A DNA stretch of 43,770 bases, from positions 155,111 through 198,880 of the forward strand of contig JAHBUK010000005.1 of the NCBI GenBank assembly GCA_019638115.1, given 5' to 3'. How positions within the stretch are numbered: the first letter of the stretch is position 1; the number at the start of each line of letters is the position of its first letter. This DNA comes from Flavobacteriales bacterium (GTDB taxonomy: Bacteria; Bacteroidota; Bacteroidia; Flavobacteriales_F; PHOS-HE28). This document shows positions 23,281 through 31,538 of the stretch, piece after piece. The translations under genes and the position numbers were made by a program. Below the pieces are notes generated by a model, which had not been told where the DNA came from, did no database searches, and saw only the letters and a list, made by a program, of their open reading frames with translations.

Positions 23281-24296
23281 GGCGTACCGCGTGGCACCTC
23301 CTCCTACTGCTGGCACCGGCATTGGCCTATGCACAAGTGTCGCCCTTCAACGGGCTGCCCATCCCGGAGGTGGACAGTACGGACAGCTACCGCCTGCTCA
23401 TCGGCGGCCACTTCCACGGCAGTTCCGCCAACCGCAGCGGTTTCCCGGCCGCTTCCTTGCTGGCCAACCTCGATACCATCAACGGCCTGGGTGCCCACGT
23501 CCTGCTCTCCACCGGCGACCTCTTCCTCAATGCCGATGCGGATGCCGGACGCTACCAGCGCACACTCTTCGCGCGCCTGCGGATGCCCTTGTTCAACGCG
23601 CCAGGCAACCACGATGTGGAGGGCAGCTACTACCTGCAACACTACGCACCCACCCACACCCTGCTCACCCTGGGCCGCGACCGTGTGCTGATGCTCGACA
23701 CCGAGCGCGACAACGGCTCCATCCGCGGAGAGCAGTTGGATCTGTTGAAGGCCCAGGTGCAGGAACAGGAGGGACGTTTGTTCATCGTTTCGCACCGGCC
23801 CATCTGGGCGGAGGAGGATGCCGTCTACAGCCCCCTGTTCAAGGGGAACACGCGCTCCACGCTGCCCACCAATTTCAAGCGGGATGTGTTGCCCTTGCTG
23901 GAAGCCATCGCCGCAAAACGGCCCGTGTATTGGATCGCCGGAAGCATGGCGGGCAGGGCGCCGGCCAGCATCTTCCACCAGCAGTATGCGCCGAACATCA
24001 CCTACATCCAGTGCGCGCTCCGCGATGAACCCCGCGATGCCATGCTCATCGCCGAGCTAAGCCCCGATACCGTGCGCTGGTCCGCGCTATCGCTCACCGG
24101 CCGGCCGATGCAAGGTGTGGAGACCTACGACGCGGCGTGGTGGGCCGCCAACATGACCTTGCCGCCGGCCTTCAACTGGCGCCTCCTGCCGTACGAGATC
24201 AAGCTGGTGGTTACACACCGGGCCTTCTGGTGGGGGCTGGGGCTGGGGTTGTTGCTGTGCTTCCTTTTGCGTGCCCTTTTCAGGCGTTTGCTGTGA
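23277..24296 (+). CDS. Calcineurin-like metallophosphoesterase with degenerate metal sites
   Basis: The 339-aa protein starts at ATG 23277 with a signal peptide (MRRTAWHLLLLLAPALAYAQ) and ends with a C-terminal membrane segment (FWWGLGLGLLLCFLLRALF), so the enzyme domain faces the periplasm. It keeps the family motifs LLSTGDLFLNAD, NAPGNHDVEG and VSHRPIW. The first motif, normally Asp-x-His, reads GGHFHG, and the last, normally Gly-His-x-His, reads AGSMAG. The loss of both suggests altered metal binding or a pseudoenzyme. Coupling to the CotH/beta-helix gene (ATGA overlap) suggests the two work together, perhaps on the same phosphorylated substrate; this is inference. Confidence 0.8.
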   Translation: MRRTAWHLLLLLAPALAYAQVSPFNGLPIPEVDSTDSYRLLIGGHFHGSSANRSGFPAASLLANLDTINGLGAHVLLSTGDLFLNADADAGRYQRTLFARLRMPLFNAPGNHDVEGSYYLQHYAPTHTLLTLGRDRVLMLDTERDNGSIRGEQLDLLKAQVQEQEGRLFIVSHRPIWAEEDAVYSPLFKGNTRSTLPTNFKRDVLPLLEAIAAKRPVYWIAGSMAGRAPASIFHQQYAPNITYIQCALRDEPRDAMLIAELSPDTVRWSALSLTGRPMQGVETYDAAWWAANMTLPPAFNWRLLPYEIKLVVTHRAFWWGLGLGLLLCFLLRALFRRLL

Positions 24297-24305
24297 TCAA
24301 GCTGC

Positions 24306-25733
24306 TCACTCGCGCACAAATCGCAGCGTACCCAAGGTATTCGCCATGTCATCCTCCAAGCTCAGCAGGTAGGTGCCCTGCGCCAGTGGTGCAAGATCCA
24401 GGGTGCTTCCGTTCAACCTGCTGCGGTACAGTAGCCGACCGCTTAGATCCCGCACAGTGGCGTGGCGCGCACTGGCAGGAAGCTGGCCCAAAGTGAGTGT
24501 GCCAGTTGTGGGGTTGGGGGCGAGGGTGAAGGGCGAAGGCAGTGGCCGCTCATGTATTCCTACCGGGTTGCTGCAAGGCTCGAAGTTGTCGCCTCCCACC
24601 CATTTCACCACACCGCGCCCAGGCTGGTCAGGCAGGTTGAAACTGCCGCACAAGTAGAGCGTGTCGCGCCATACGGCCAATTTGTTCAAGGTGCCGGTCG
24701 TTCCCAAGGTTCCGGGGAACCCGCACCAGCGCTGACCATCCCATTTTGCCAAACGGTCAACGGGCACTCCACCTGCCGTCAGGAATTGCCCGCAGACCAC
24801 CAACTCATCATTCCACCATTGCATGTCGGTGGCCAAGCCATTGAAGGGGATCGGGTAAGTGAGTCCACCACCGAGATCATACCAGTTCTCGCCATCGAAG
24901 GCAGCCACCATGTTGCCCGGTGCGCCTTGGTCCATGCGAAAGGCTCCACAGATGTACAGGGTATCGTTTCGGAAGGTGTAATCCTTGATGTTCCCACCAC
25001 CCGGCCAACCGGGTACATATTCCCAAGAGGCGCCATTGTGTCGCATGAACGTTATGGTACCAGTGGAATACGGATCACGGAAGTTTCCGGTCATGTATGT
25101 CTTTCCCCGGTACTCGAACACTGCCCCTACATAATCGCTGTTGTCGGCCGGTATGGGTATCTGCTGGTATGGGGGCCATTCCTCAAAGCCGCTGCCGGTG
25201 TACACGAACACATTGCTCTGTGGGTATCCGCAGAGGCTGCCCCTGTATCCAGTGGCATAGACCACGTTCTGGGTTTCGTGGTAGATCAAGGTGGACATAC
25301 CGCCGGTGCTGGGATTCAGACACTCCAAAGGTTCCCATTCCATGGATGTTTCATTCAATCGCGCCATCCCTCTATTTCCGGTGCCATCTTGTAAGATCAT
25401 GGGAAAGTTCCCAGAAGCAAACAGGTTGCCCTGAAATCGGAAGAACCAATAGGTCTGCATAGCGGAGCTTGATCCTCCCCAAGGAGAAATTCGTGTTGCA
25501 AGGCTATCCCAACGTGAACCATTCCACGCCGCTTGTCCAACGCATAACACAGTGTCTTCCGCATTCATCATAAAGGCATTCGTGCCCCCGGCAAGGAGTA
25601 GATCGCGGACCGGATCACCATAAATGGTCTGGATGTTCCCAGAACCCCATGGGCCCCTACCAACTAATTCCCAATTCTGGGTGGCCCCGTTCAGACTTAG
25701 TAAGAGGCCAAAGAATGCGGTCAAGGCTTTCAT
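24306..25733 (-). CDS. T9SS type A sorted beta-propeller-like surface protein
   Basis: The 475-aa product has a signal peptide (MKALTAFFGLLLSLNGATQ). It has repeated strand motifs of the kind YLCGSFNLPDQPG, YICGAFRMDQGAPGN and VVCGQFLTAGG, alternating with AKWDGQRWCGF and AAFDGENWYDL, which fits a Kelch-like or related beta-propeller. The C-terminus is a T9SS type A sorting domain: FTLAPNPTTGTLTLGQLP, VRDLSGRLLYRSRL, LAPLAQGTYLLSLE, LRFVRE. It should be exported to the cell surface or medium. Its start overlaps the stop of the larger gene at 25730, and its base composition is AT-richer than the polysaccharide genes. Confidence 0.88.
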   Translation of the reverse strand: MKALTAFFGLLLSLNGATQNWELVGRGPWGSGNIQTIYGDPVRDLLLAGGTNAFMMNAEDTVLCVGQAAWNGSRWDSLATRISPWGGSSSAMQTYWFFRFQGNLFASGNFPMILQDGTGNRGMARLNETSMEWEPLECLNPSTGGMSTLIYHETQNVVYATGYRGSLCGYPQSNVFVYTGSGFEEWPPYQQIPIPADNSDYVGAVFEYRGKTYMTGNFRDPYSTGTITFMRHNGASWEYVPGWPGGGNIKDYTFRNDTLYICGAFRMDQGAPGNMVAAFDGENWYDLGGGLTYPIPFNGLATDMQWWNDELVVCGQFLTAGGVPVDRLAKWDGQRWCGFPGTLGTTGTLNKLAVWRDTLYLCGSFNLPDQPGRGVVKWVGGDNFEPCSNPVGIHERPLPSPFTLAPNPTTGTLTLGQLPASARHATVRDLSGRLLYRSRLNGSTLDLAPLAQGTYLLSLEDDMANTLGTLRFVRE

Positions 25734-28480
25734 GGCTTTACCAATTTGCTGTGATAACGTGCGCCTGAAGCTGTCTTTACCGTGATAAGGTAAAGTCCAC
25801 CGCTTTCGTTTCGCAGATCGATAAGTGGAAGGTCTGTTGTTGGTTGCTCATCCAATACCAAACGCCCCTTGCTGTCGTGGACAGCTAGATGCAACGCTTG
25901 GTGCTCTGGAGGGACAAGCATCCACACACCATCAGTGCCCGTTGGTATGATCAGCAGTGATGGTCTATCGGTGGGCAGATCGCCAGTATTCACCGGCAAG
26001 CTCGAAACATCGAATGAGGCAATGAACGCATCGTGAGCATTCCATTGGTAGGGTTCGAAATTCCAAGGGGTTTGATTTGCCATCAGCCAGTTGTAACCAT
26101 ACCCTTCGATCCATCCATCTTCCTCTCCACCCTGGTTGAAATCCTGAAAGAAGTCGAGAATACTCCCTGTGTCGAATTCGTAAAGGGGAAACCCGTCCCA
26201 TGGTTGCGACGATGTGGCACCGACCAGATAGACCTCGGTTGCTGATGCGGCAATACCCCAACCCCGTTCGCTTTCAATCCCGCCGAAAGCCGTTCTCCAG
26301 AGAACTTCCGGTTCTGTGGTTTGCTTGAGTGCCAATATCAATGCATCCCGGCGCATTGGAAGACCGAATTGGGTCTGGAAATAGTAGCTGCTATTTACAT
26401 CCGAAGCAAATCCAGTTGAGCTTCTTGTTTCACCCGTGATGTACACCCGGTCATTTGCTCCGGTAACATCAAGTAGCACGTCGCCACGGTTTCCGCCGAT
26501 CAAGGTACCGTAATTCAGTCCCCATGTATCGGTATTGAATTGCAAGATGAAACCATCGCAGTTGCTGTCCGGCGCACCACCGCCTCCCAAGTTGGTCAAG
26601 CTATGGTGCACACCACTACCACCCGGGTTGGGACATTCGGTGCTGGTGAGATCCGTGGAAAATGAATAGCCAACCACCCACAAGCTCTTGTCGTTCACTG
26701 CCAAGGCGTATGCACGGTCATCATTGCTACCGCCCCAGTAACTGCAGTATCCCAATTGCCTGGTACCGAGATCGAGCCTTGCAATGAATGCATCGGTGGT
26801 TCCACCGCTGGTGCCTTGATAGAATCCACCGCCACTAGGTGGCACTACATCCAGCGGAGGGTATCCAAGGCCTGCATTAGCACTGCTGCCTGTCATCCAG
26901 AGAACTTGTTGGGGGCCTGGGATCTCTCCGAAGGCGATGTCCGTGATACGCGTTTCATTGGAATACTCACCGAAGGTGCTTTGCCAATAAGAAGTGTAGT
27001 CGGATCCATAACATGCGAAAAAAGCGCTGCCATCCGATCGATTGTAGGCTCCTGATGGTATCATCATCGGGAATTGAGCGCCATAAAATGAACTTACGAT
27101 CCTTCCTGCAATGCAAAGACCGCTGTTCGCATCGTAGTCGATCGCCAAGCCGTCCAGATAGTGATTAAATCCGGCGTTATCCAAGCTTATGATGGTTGCC
27201 CACATCCGTGCGCCATTCAGTTTGTCAAATGCCCCTACCCATGCACCTCCGATTCCGCTTTGAAGACCTGCTTCATCAGCCAGAGCGAATGGAGACAGAG
27301 GGTCTCGATAAACAGAAAAGTCCGAACCATCAGTGAAGCCTGTAACGAAGACATACTGATCTCCAGTGTGAGCCACTTTCAATTTGTTTGCTCGGGTTTT
27401 CGCAAGGCTTCCGATGGGGCCCACATCACCACCATAGTACGTGCCCCACATCAGGCGTTTGTCAGAAGCTCGATATTTCAACATGACAGCACTGAGATAA
27501 CCGAAGTTCTCCGGTTGAAACGGAGGGAAAAACTCCGTTCCTGGACTTACCGGAAAATTATCGCCATGCGTGTAGCCGCACACGTAAGCATTCCCGTCCT
27601 CATCCACATCCACTGCGGTGAATTCATCGCCACCCCAACTGCCCACATAGGTGCTCCAGTTCAGGTTTCGGGTATCGCCACCGCCACCCATGGGCAGAGG
27701 AGGGATCCCTATCTGAAGGATCAGCGGAAGCTCAGGGTTATGCGTCGCAAATGTGAAACCCACAGTGGCGCTGCCTTGGTCATTCAAGTACGATGCGGTC
27801 CATGATAGTGGGATGATCAAACCGTTGGAGCTGACCTGATATGCTTGCGCTTGTTCAAGCCTGAGCACTTTCTGGTTAAGGTAGATCTTCAAGTGACCTT
27901 GTAGGTCTATCCCCAGACTATCCTGACCAGTGAACACCAGCTTCAGGTCGGTCGCATCCCCACCGGGCCTTACCACCAAGGCCATTCGTGGCCCAGTGCT
28001 TCCGTGGTAAAGATGAAGGTCCACGCTGTCCTGTATGCTGCGATAGATGATGCGGTGGTATGCTTCCACATCTTCGGCGGTGATGCTCCCCCTGTAATAA
28101 TTGGAAAGGTCAGGTGCGCTGTCCGCAGCGGATGGAGCCACTTCGCGATGTCGGTCGAAGCTCATGGTCACCCGGTATGCGGTGTCCGGCGTTATCGTGT
28201 CGTGGTAGACTGCACTCCAAGTGAAATGCACCTTGCTTTTTTCTGCCAAGTACAAACCGATCGGTGAGCGTTCGGCAGCATAGTGGATGTCCGGCCTTTG
28301 CATGCCGTCGGTGTCCTTCACCTGGCCAGCGTTGTGCCTGTATACCATGGCCCCTTCGTACTCATCTCCCCAAAGGTCAGGGTAGCTACTATTCTGTGCC
28401 GATACCAGCGCGGTGGACATAGCACCGATCACCACCGTCAGCGCGATGCGCGTTCTGCGTTTTGCGTTTTGCGTTTTCAT
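25730..28480 (-). CDS. Large SBBP-repeat protein with T9SS type A sorting domain
   Basis: I start at ATG 28480 (MKTQNAKRRTRIALTVVIGAMSTALVSAQ); this gives a proper signal peptide, whereas upstream codons are not coding-like. The 916-aa protein has SBBP-type beta-propeller repeats such as DEDGNAYVCGYTHGDNFPVS, YVFVTGFTDGSDFSVY, LWVVGYSFSTDLTSTE and VYLVGATSSQPWDGFP, roughly residues 280-790. It ends with a T9SS sorting domain (LAVHDSKGRLVLDEQP, IDLRNESGGLYLITVKTASG). Such proteins are surface-exposed or secreted; function unknown. The first codons are made of a seven-base repeat (see separate entry). Confidence 0.9.
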   Translation of the reverse strand: MKTQNAKRRTRIALTVVIGAMSTALVSAQNSSYPDLWGDEYEGAMVYRHNAGQVKDTDGMQRPDIHYAAERSPIGLYLAEKSKVHFTWSAVYHDTITPDTAYRVTMSFDRHREVAPSAADSAPDLSNYYRGSITAEDVEAYHRIIYRSIQDSVDLHLYHGSTGPRMALVVRPGGDATDLKLVFTGQDSLGIDLQGHLKIYLNQKVLRLEQAQAYQVSSNGLIIPLSWTASYLNDQGSATVGFTFATHNPELPLILQIGIPPLPMGGGGDTRNLNWSTYVGSWGGDEFTAVDVDEDGNAYVCGYTHGDNFPVSPGTEFFPPFQPENFGYLSAVMLKYRASDKRLMWGTYYGGDVGPIGSLAKTRANKLKVAHTGDQYVFVTGFTDGSDFSVYRDPLSPFALADEAGLQSGIGGAWVGAFDKLNGARMWATIISLDNAGFNHYLDGLAIDYDANSGLCIAGRIVSSFYGAQFPMMIPSGAYNRSDGSAFFACYGSDYTSYWQSTFGEYSNETRITDIAFGEIPGPQQVLWMTGSSANAGLGYPPLDVVPPSGGGFYQGTSGGTTDAFIARLDLGTRQLGYCSYWGGSNDDRAYALAVNDKSLWVVGYSFSTDLTSTECPNPGGSGVHHSLTNLGGGGAPDSNCDGFILQFNTDTWGLNYGTLIGGNRGDVLLDVTGANDRVYITGETRSSTGFASDVNSSYYFQTQFGLPMRRDALILALKQTTEPEVLWRTAFGGIESERGWGIAASATEVYLVGATSSQPWDGFPLYEFDTGSILDFFQDFNQGGEEDGWIEGYGYNWLMANQTPWNFEPYQWNAHDAFIASFDVSSLPVNTGDLPTDRPSLLIIPTGTDGVWMLVPPEHQALHLAVHDSKGRLVLDEQPTTDLPLIDLRNESGGLYLITVKTASGARYHSKLVKP
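28450..28477 (-). repeat. Seven-base repeat AAAACGC inside the start of the SBBP gene
   Basis: Right after the start codon the coding strand reads three exact AAAACGC units (plus-strand GCGTTTT at 57-63, 64-70 and 71-77 of the 28400s) and a fourth altered unit, AGAACGC. Because 7 is not a multiple of 3, gain or loss of one unit would shift the reading frame within the signal peptide. Confidence 0.85.
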
Positions 28481-28605
28481 GATAAATTGAATTGAAGAAA
28501 ATGAAGGTAATCGAATCTTCCCCATTTTCCAAACATCATCAGCCTCGGCACATTCACCTTCCGCATCGATCCATAGCTTTACCCCGCTTCAAAACACGCC
28601 CTCTT

Positions 28606-29541
28606 ATGGCTCGGATACTTGTAACTGGTGGTGCCGGCTTCGTGGCCAGCGATCTGGCCTTGAAACTCGCTGCCGACCCCGCCAACGAAGTGGTGGTGGT
28701 GGACAACCTGCTTACCGGCGATGTGCGCAAGTTGGCCAACCCCGGCGGCCGCGAACCGCACTTCATCAAGGGCGATGCGAACGTGTATGAGGACATCAGC
28801 GCGGTGTTCTTCGCCTACCGCTTCGAGTATGTGTTCCACTACGCCGCAGTGGTGGGGGTGAAGCGCACCACGGACAACCCCGTGATGGTGCTGCGCGACA
28901 TCGATGGCATCCGCAACATCCTCGACCTGTCCAAGAACACCGGCGTGAAACGCGTGCTCTTCAGCTCCTCCAGCGAGGTGTACGGCGAGCCGGTGGAGAT
29001 CCCCCAGAACGAGCGCACCACCCCGCTCAACAGCAAGCTGCCCTACGCCATCGTGAAGAACATCGGCGAGGCCTTCCTCCGCTCGTACCGCAAGGAGTAC
29101 GGCTTGGACTACACCATCTTCCGCTTCTTCAACACCTACGGGCCCAAGCAGAGCCCCGATTTCGTGGTGAGCAAGTTCATGCGTGCCGCGCTGGCAGGTG
29201 ATGACATCACCCTCTACGGCGATGGCAGCCAGACCCGCACCTTCTGCTACATCGACGACAACGTGGAAGCCTGCCTCAACGCCTTCCGCAAAGGCGAGGT
29301 GGTGAACGATGTGGTGAACATCGGCTCCGACCTGGAGATCACCATCCGCGGCCTTGCCGAGCTCATCGTTGACATCACCGGCAGTTCCTCCAAGATCGTA
29401 CACCTGCCACCCTTGGAAGAGGGCGACATGACCCGCCGCATGCCCGATGTGACGCGCATGCGGGCATTGCTCGGTCGCGAACCGCTGCCCTTGCGCACGG
29501 GCCTGGAACGCATCCTGGCCACCATGCCTGTGAAGGCTTGA
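28606..29541 (+). CDS. NAD-dependent epimerase/dehydratase, UDP-sugar type
   Basis: I use ATG 28606 (MARILVTGGAGFVASDL), the normal beginning of an extended SDR; upstream in-frame sequence is non-conserved. The 311-aa protein has VVVVDNLLTGDVRKL, HYAAVVGVKRTTDNP, SSSSEVYGEP, catalytic Y147-x-x-x-K151 (YAIVK), RFFNTYGPKQSPDFVVSKF and TRTFCYIDDNVEA. The last motifs recall UDP-glucuronate decarboxylase and related enzymes. The third Gly of the usual GxxGxxG is Ala (GGAGFVA). It lies 28 bases before asnB and likely feeds the same modified-sugar pathway. Confidence 0.88.
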   Translation: MARILVTGGAGFVASDLALKLAADPANEVVVVDNLLTGDVRKLANPGGREPHFIKGDANVYEDISAVFFAYRFEYVFHYAAVVGVKRTTDNPVMVLRDIDGIRNILDLSKNTGVKRVLFSSSSEVYGEPVEIPQNERTTPLNSKLPYAIVKNIGEAFLRSYRKEYGLDYTIFRFFNTYGPKQSPDFVVSKFMRAALAGDDITLYGDGSQTRTFCYIDDNVEACLNAFRKGEVVNDVVNIGSDLEITIRGLAELIVDITGSSSKIVHLPPLEEGDMTRRMPDVTRMRALLGREPLPLRTGLERILATMPVKA

Positions 29542-29569
29542 GCACCACCGGCAGCGAGCGTTACCACAC

Positions 29570-31459
29570 ATGTGCGGCATAGCAGGCATCTACGGGTTGG
29601 AGGGCTTGGGCGCTCCCGCCGAGCGGATGCAGCGCATGACCGATGCCATGGCCCATCGCGGTCCGGATGCCGCCGGCGTGCACGTTGGCGGCAATGCCGT
29701 GCTGGGCCACCGCCGCCTCAGCATCATCGACCTCAGTTCCAGCGCGGACCAGCCCTTCCGCTCGCCCGATGGCCGCTACGTGATCGCCTTCAACGGCGAG
29801 ATCTACAACTACCGCGCGCTGCGTGCCGAGTTGGAGCGCGCAGCGGTCCCTTATCCCTTCCGCACCAACTCGGATACCGAGGTGCTTCTGGCGGCCTACT
29901 TGCACTGGGGCCCTGCCTGCCTGGGGCGCTTGGAAGGCATGTTCGCCTTCGCCGTGTCGGACGAGCACACGCAAGAGCTCTTCATCGCCCGCGATCGTTT
30001 GGGCATCAAGCCCCTGTACTACCACCGTGGCGACAAGCACTTCGCCTTCGCTTCGGAAGTTCGGTCCTTGCTGGCATCCGGCCTGGTGCCCCGCCGCGTG
30101 GACCCCGATGCCTTGGTGGACCACCTCCGCTACCAGACCGTACACACTCCGGCCACCTTGGTGAAGGACGTGTACATGCTGGAGCCCGGCCATTGGCTCC
30201 GCGTGAGCGATCAGGAGGTGATCGGCGAACGCTGGTGGGGGCTCACCACTCATGTGCAGGAAGAGGCTGGCCGGCTGCCCTTGGGCGCGGTCCATGCCGG
30301 CATCCGCACCCGCTTGCGCTCCGCTGTGGAGAAACGCCTGGTGAGCGACGTGCCTTTTGGTGCCTTCCTCTCCGGTGGCATCGATTCCAGCGCCATTGTG
30401 GGGCTGATGGCCGAGGTGAGCGATGCACCCGTGCACACCTTCTCGGTGGTGTTCGATGAGGAGGAGTTCAGTGAGGAGCGTTTCGCGGCGATCGTGGCCA
30501 AGCGTTTCAATACCCGCCACCACACCCTGCGTTTGCGTGGTGCCGACATGCTGGCTTCGCTGGATGATGTGCTCGCTTCCATGGACCACCCCAGTGGCGA
30601 TGGGGCCAACACCTGGATGGTGAGCCGTGCGACCAAACAGGCCGGCATCACCATGGCCCTCAGCGGCCTGGGCAGCGACGAGATCTTCGCGGGCTACCCC
30701 ATGTTCACCCGCACGCTTAGCCTGTTCGAGAAGCGCTGGATCGCGCAATTCCCCCGGTGGATGCGGCGCATCGCCGTGGCGGTGCTGGTGCGCGTGAAGC
30801 CCTCGCTGGCACGCACCAGCTGGCCCGAAGTGCTGCTGATGCACGCCATGTTCGCGGACGACACCTATCCGGCATCGCGCCTGCTGGCCACCGACCCCAT
30901 GCTGGCCAACCTGCTGGCACGGCCGCGCTTTCCGGAGAACAATGTGCGCAAGGCCATGCAGCGCATGCTGCGTGCGGAGGGAGGTAGCAGGCTTCCCTTC
31001 CTGAGCCAGATCTCGCTCGGCGAACTGGACACCTACCTCCAGAACGTGCTGCTGCGGGACACGGACCAGATGAGCATGGCCCATGCACTGGAGGTGCGGG
31101 TGCCTTTCCTGGACCACGACCTGGTGGAGTTCGTGCTCGGTGTGGGCGACCGTTTCAAATACCCGCACACGCCCAAGCAGCTGCTTACCGGCGCCCTCGG
31201 CGACCTGTTGCCTGAGGAGATCATCAACCGTCCCAAGATGGGCTTCACGCTTCCCTGGCCGCATTGGATGCGTGGCGAATTGCGCGAGTTCTGCGCCCAA
31301 CGCTTGCATCAGCTCGGTCAGCGCTCCGCCTTCAAGCCCGGCGCCGTGGATGCCTTGTGGGAAGGCTTCCTCCGCAAGGACCCACACGTCAATTGGTTCC
31401 GGCTGTGGTCCATGGTGGTGCTGGAGGACTGGATGGAACGCCACGGCATGGAGCTGTAG
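29570..31459 (+). CDS. asnB: Asparagine synthetase (glutamine-hydrolysing)
   Basis: The 629-aa protein begins MCGIAGIYG, so Cys2 is the amidotransferase nucleophile exposed after Met removal. The N-terminal glutaminase domain includes HRRLSIIDLSS, IAFNGEIYNYRALR and RTNSDTEVLL. The synthetase domain starts near 260 with the PP-loop FLSGGIDSSAIVG (SGGIDSS at 268-274). VPFLDHDLVEFVL and RPKMGFTLPWPHW follow. It makes Asn from Asp, Gln and ATP. In surface-glycan loci, homologues can instead amidate a uronic-acid sugar, which would fit its epimerase neighbour; the sequence does not decide. A strong bidirectional terminator follows. Confidence 0.93.
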   Translation: MCGIAGIYGLEGLGAPAERMQRMTDAMAHRGPDAAGVHVGGNAVLGHRRLSIIDLSSSADQPFRSPDGRYVIAFNGEIYNYRALRAELERAAVPYPFRTNSDTEVLLAAYLHWGPACLGRLEGMFAFAVSDEHTQELFIARDRLGIKPLYYHRGDKHFAFASEVRSLLASGLVPRRVDPDALVDHLRYQTVHTPATLVKDVYMLEPGHWLRVSDQEVIGERWWGLTTHVQEEAGRLPLGAVHAGIRTRLRSAVEKRLVSDVPFGAFLSGGIDSSAIVGLMAEVSDAPVHTFSVVFDEEEFSEERFAAIVAKRFNTRHHTLRLRGADMLASLDDVLASMDHPSGDGANTWMVSRATKQAGITMALSGLGSDEIFAGYPMFTRTLSLFEKRWIAQFPRWMRRIAVAVLVRVKPSLARTSWPEVLLMHAMFADDTYPASRLLATDPMLANLLARPRFPENNVRKAMQRMLRAEGGSRLPFLSQISLGELDTYLQNVLLRDTDQMSMAHALEVRVPFLDHDLVEFVLGVGDRFKYPHTPKQLLTGALGDLLPEEIINRPKMGFTLPWPHWMRGELREFCAQRLHQLGQRSAFKPGAVDALWEGFLRKDPHVNWFRLWSMVVLEDWMERHGMEL

Positions 31460-31475
31460 AGCCTGTTCAGGCTCT
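31458..31475 (+). terminator. Hairpin overlapping the asnB stop
   Basis: AGAGCCT-GTTC-AGGCTCT forms a perfect 7-bp stem with a 4-base loop starting within the TAG stop codon. It has no clear T-run, so it may be a 3'-end stabiliser. Confidence 0.45.
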
Positions 31476-31490
31476 TAGGCCATGAACGAA

Positions 31491-31512
31491 CAAGGGGGCC
31501 GAAGCCCCCTTG
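31491..31512. terminator. Bidirectional terminator hairpin between asnB and the PorG-like gene
   Basis: CAAGGGGGC-CGAA-GCCCCCTTG is a perfect 9-bp stem with a tetraloop, placed between converging genes ending at 31459 and 31539. Confidence 0.8.
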
Positions 31513-31538
31513 CAGATCGATCGTATCCTGTGCCGCGA

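Noticed and set aside
29561..31444. A 627-codon frame antisense to asnB
   Set aside because: It mirrors the length of asnB and has no motif; the asparagine-synthetase motifs on the plus strand are decisive.
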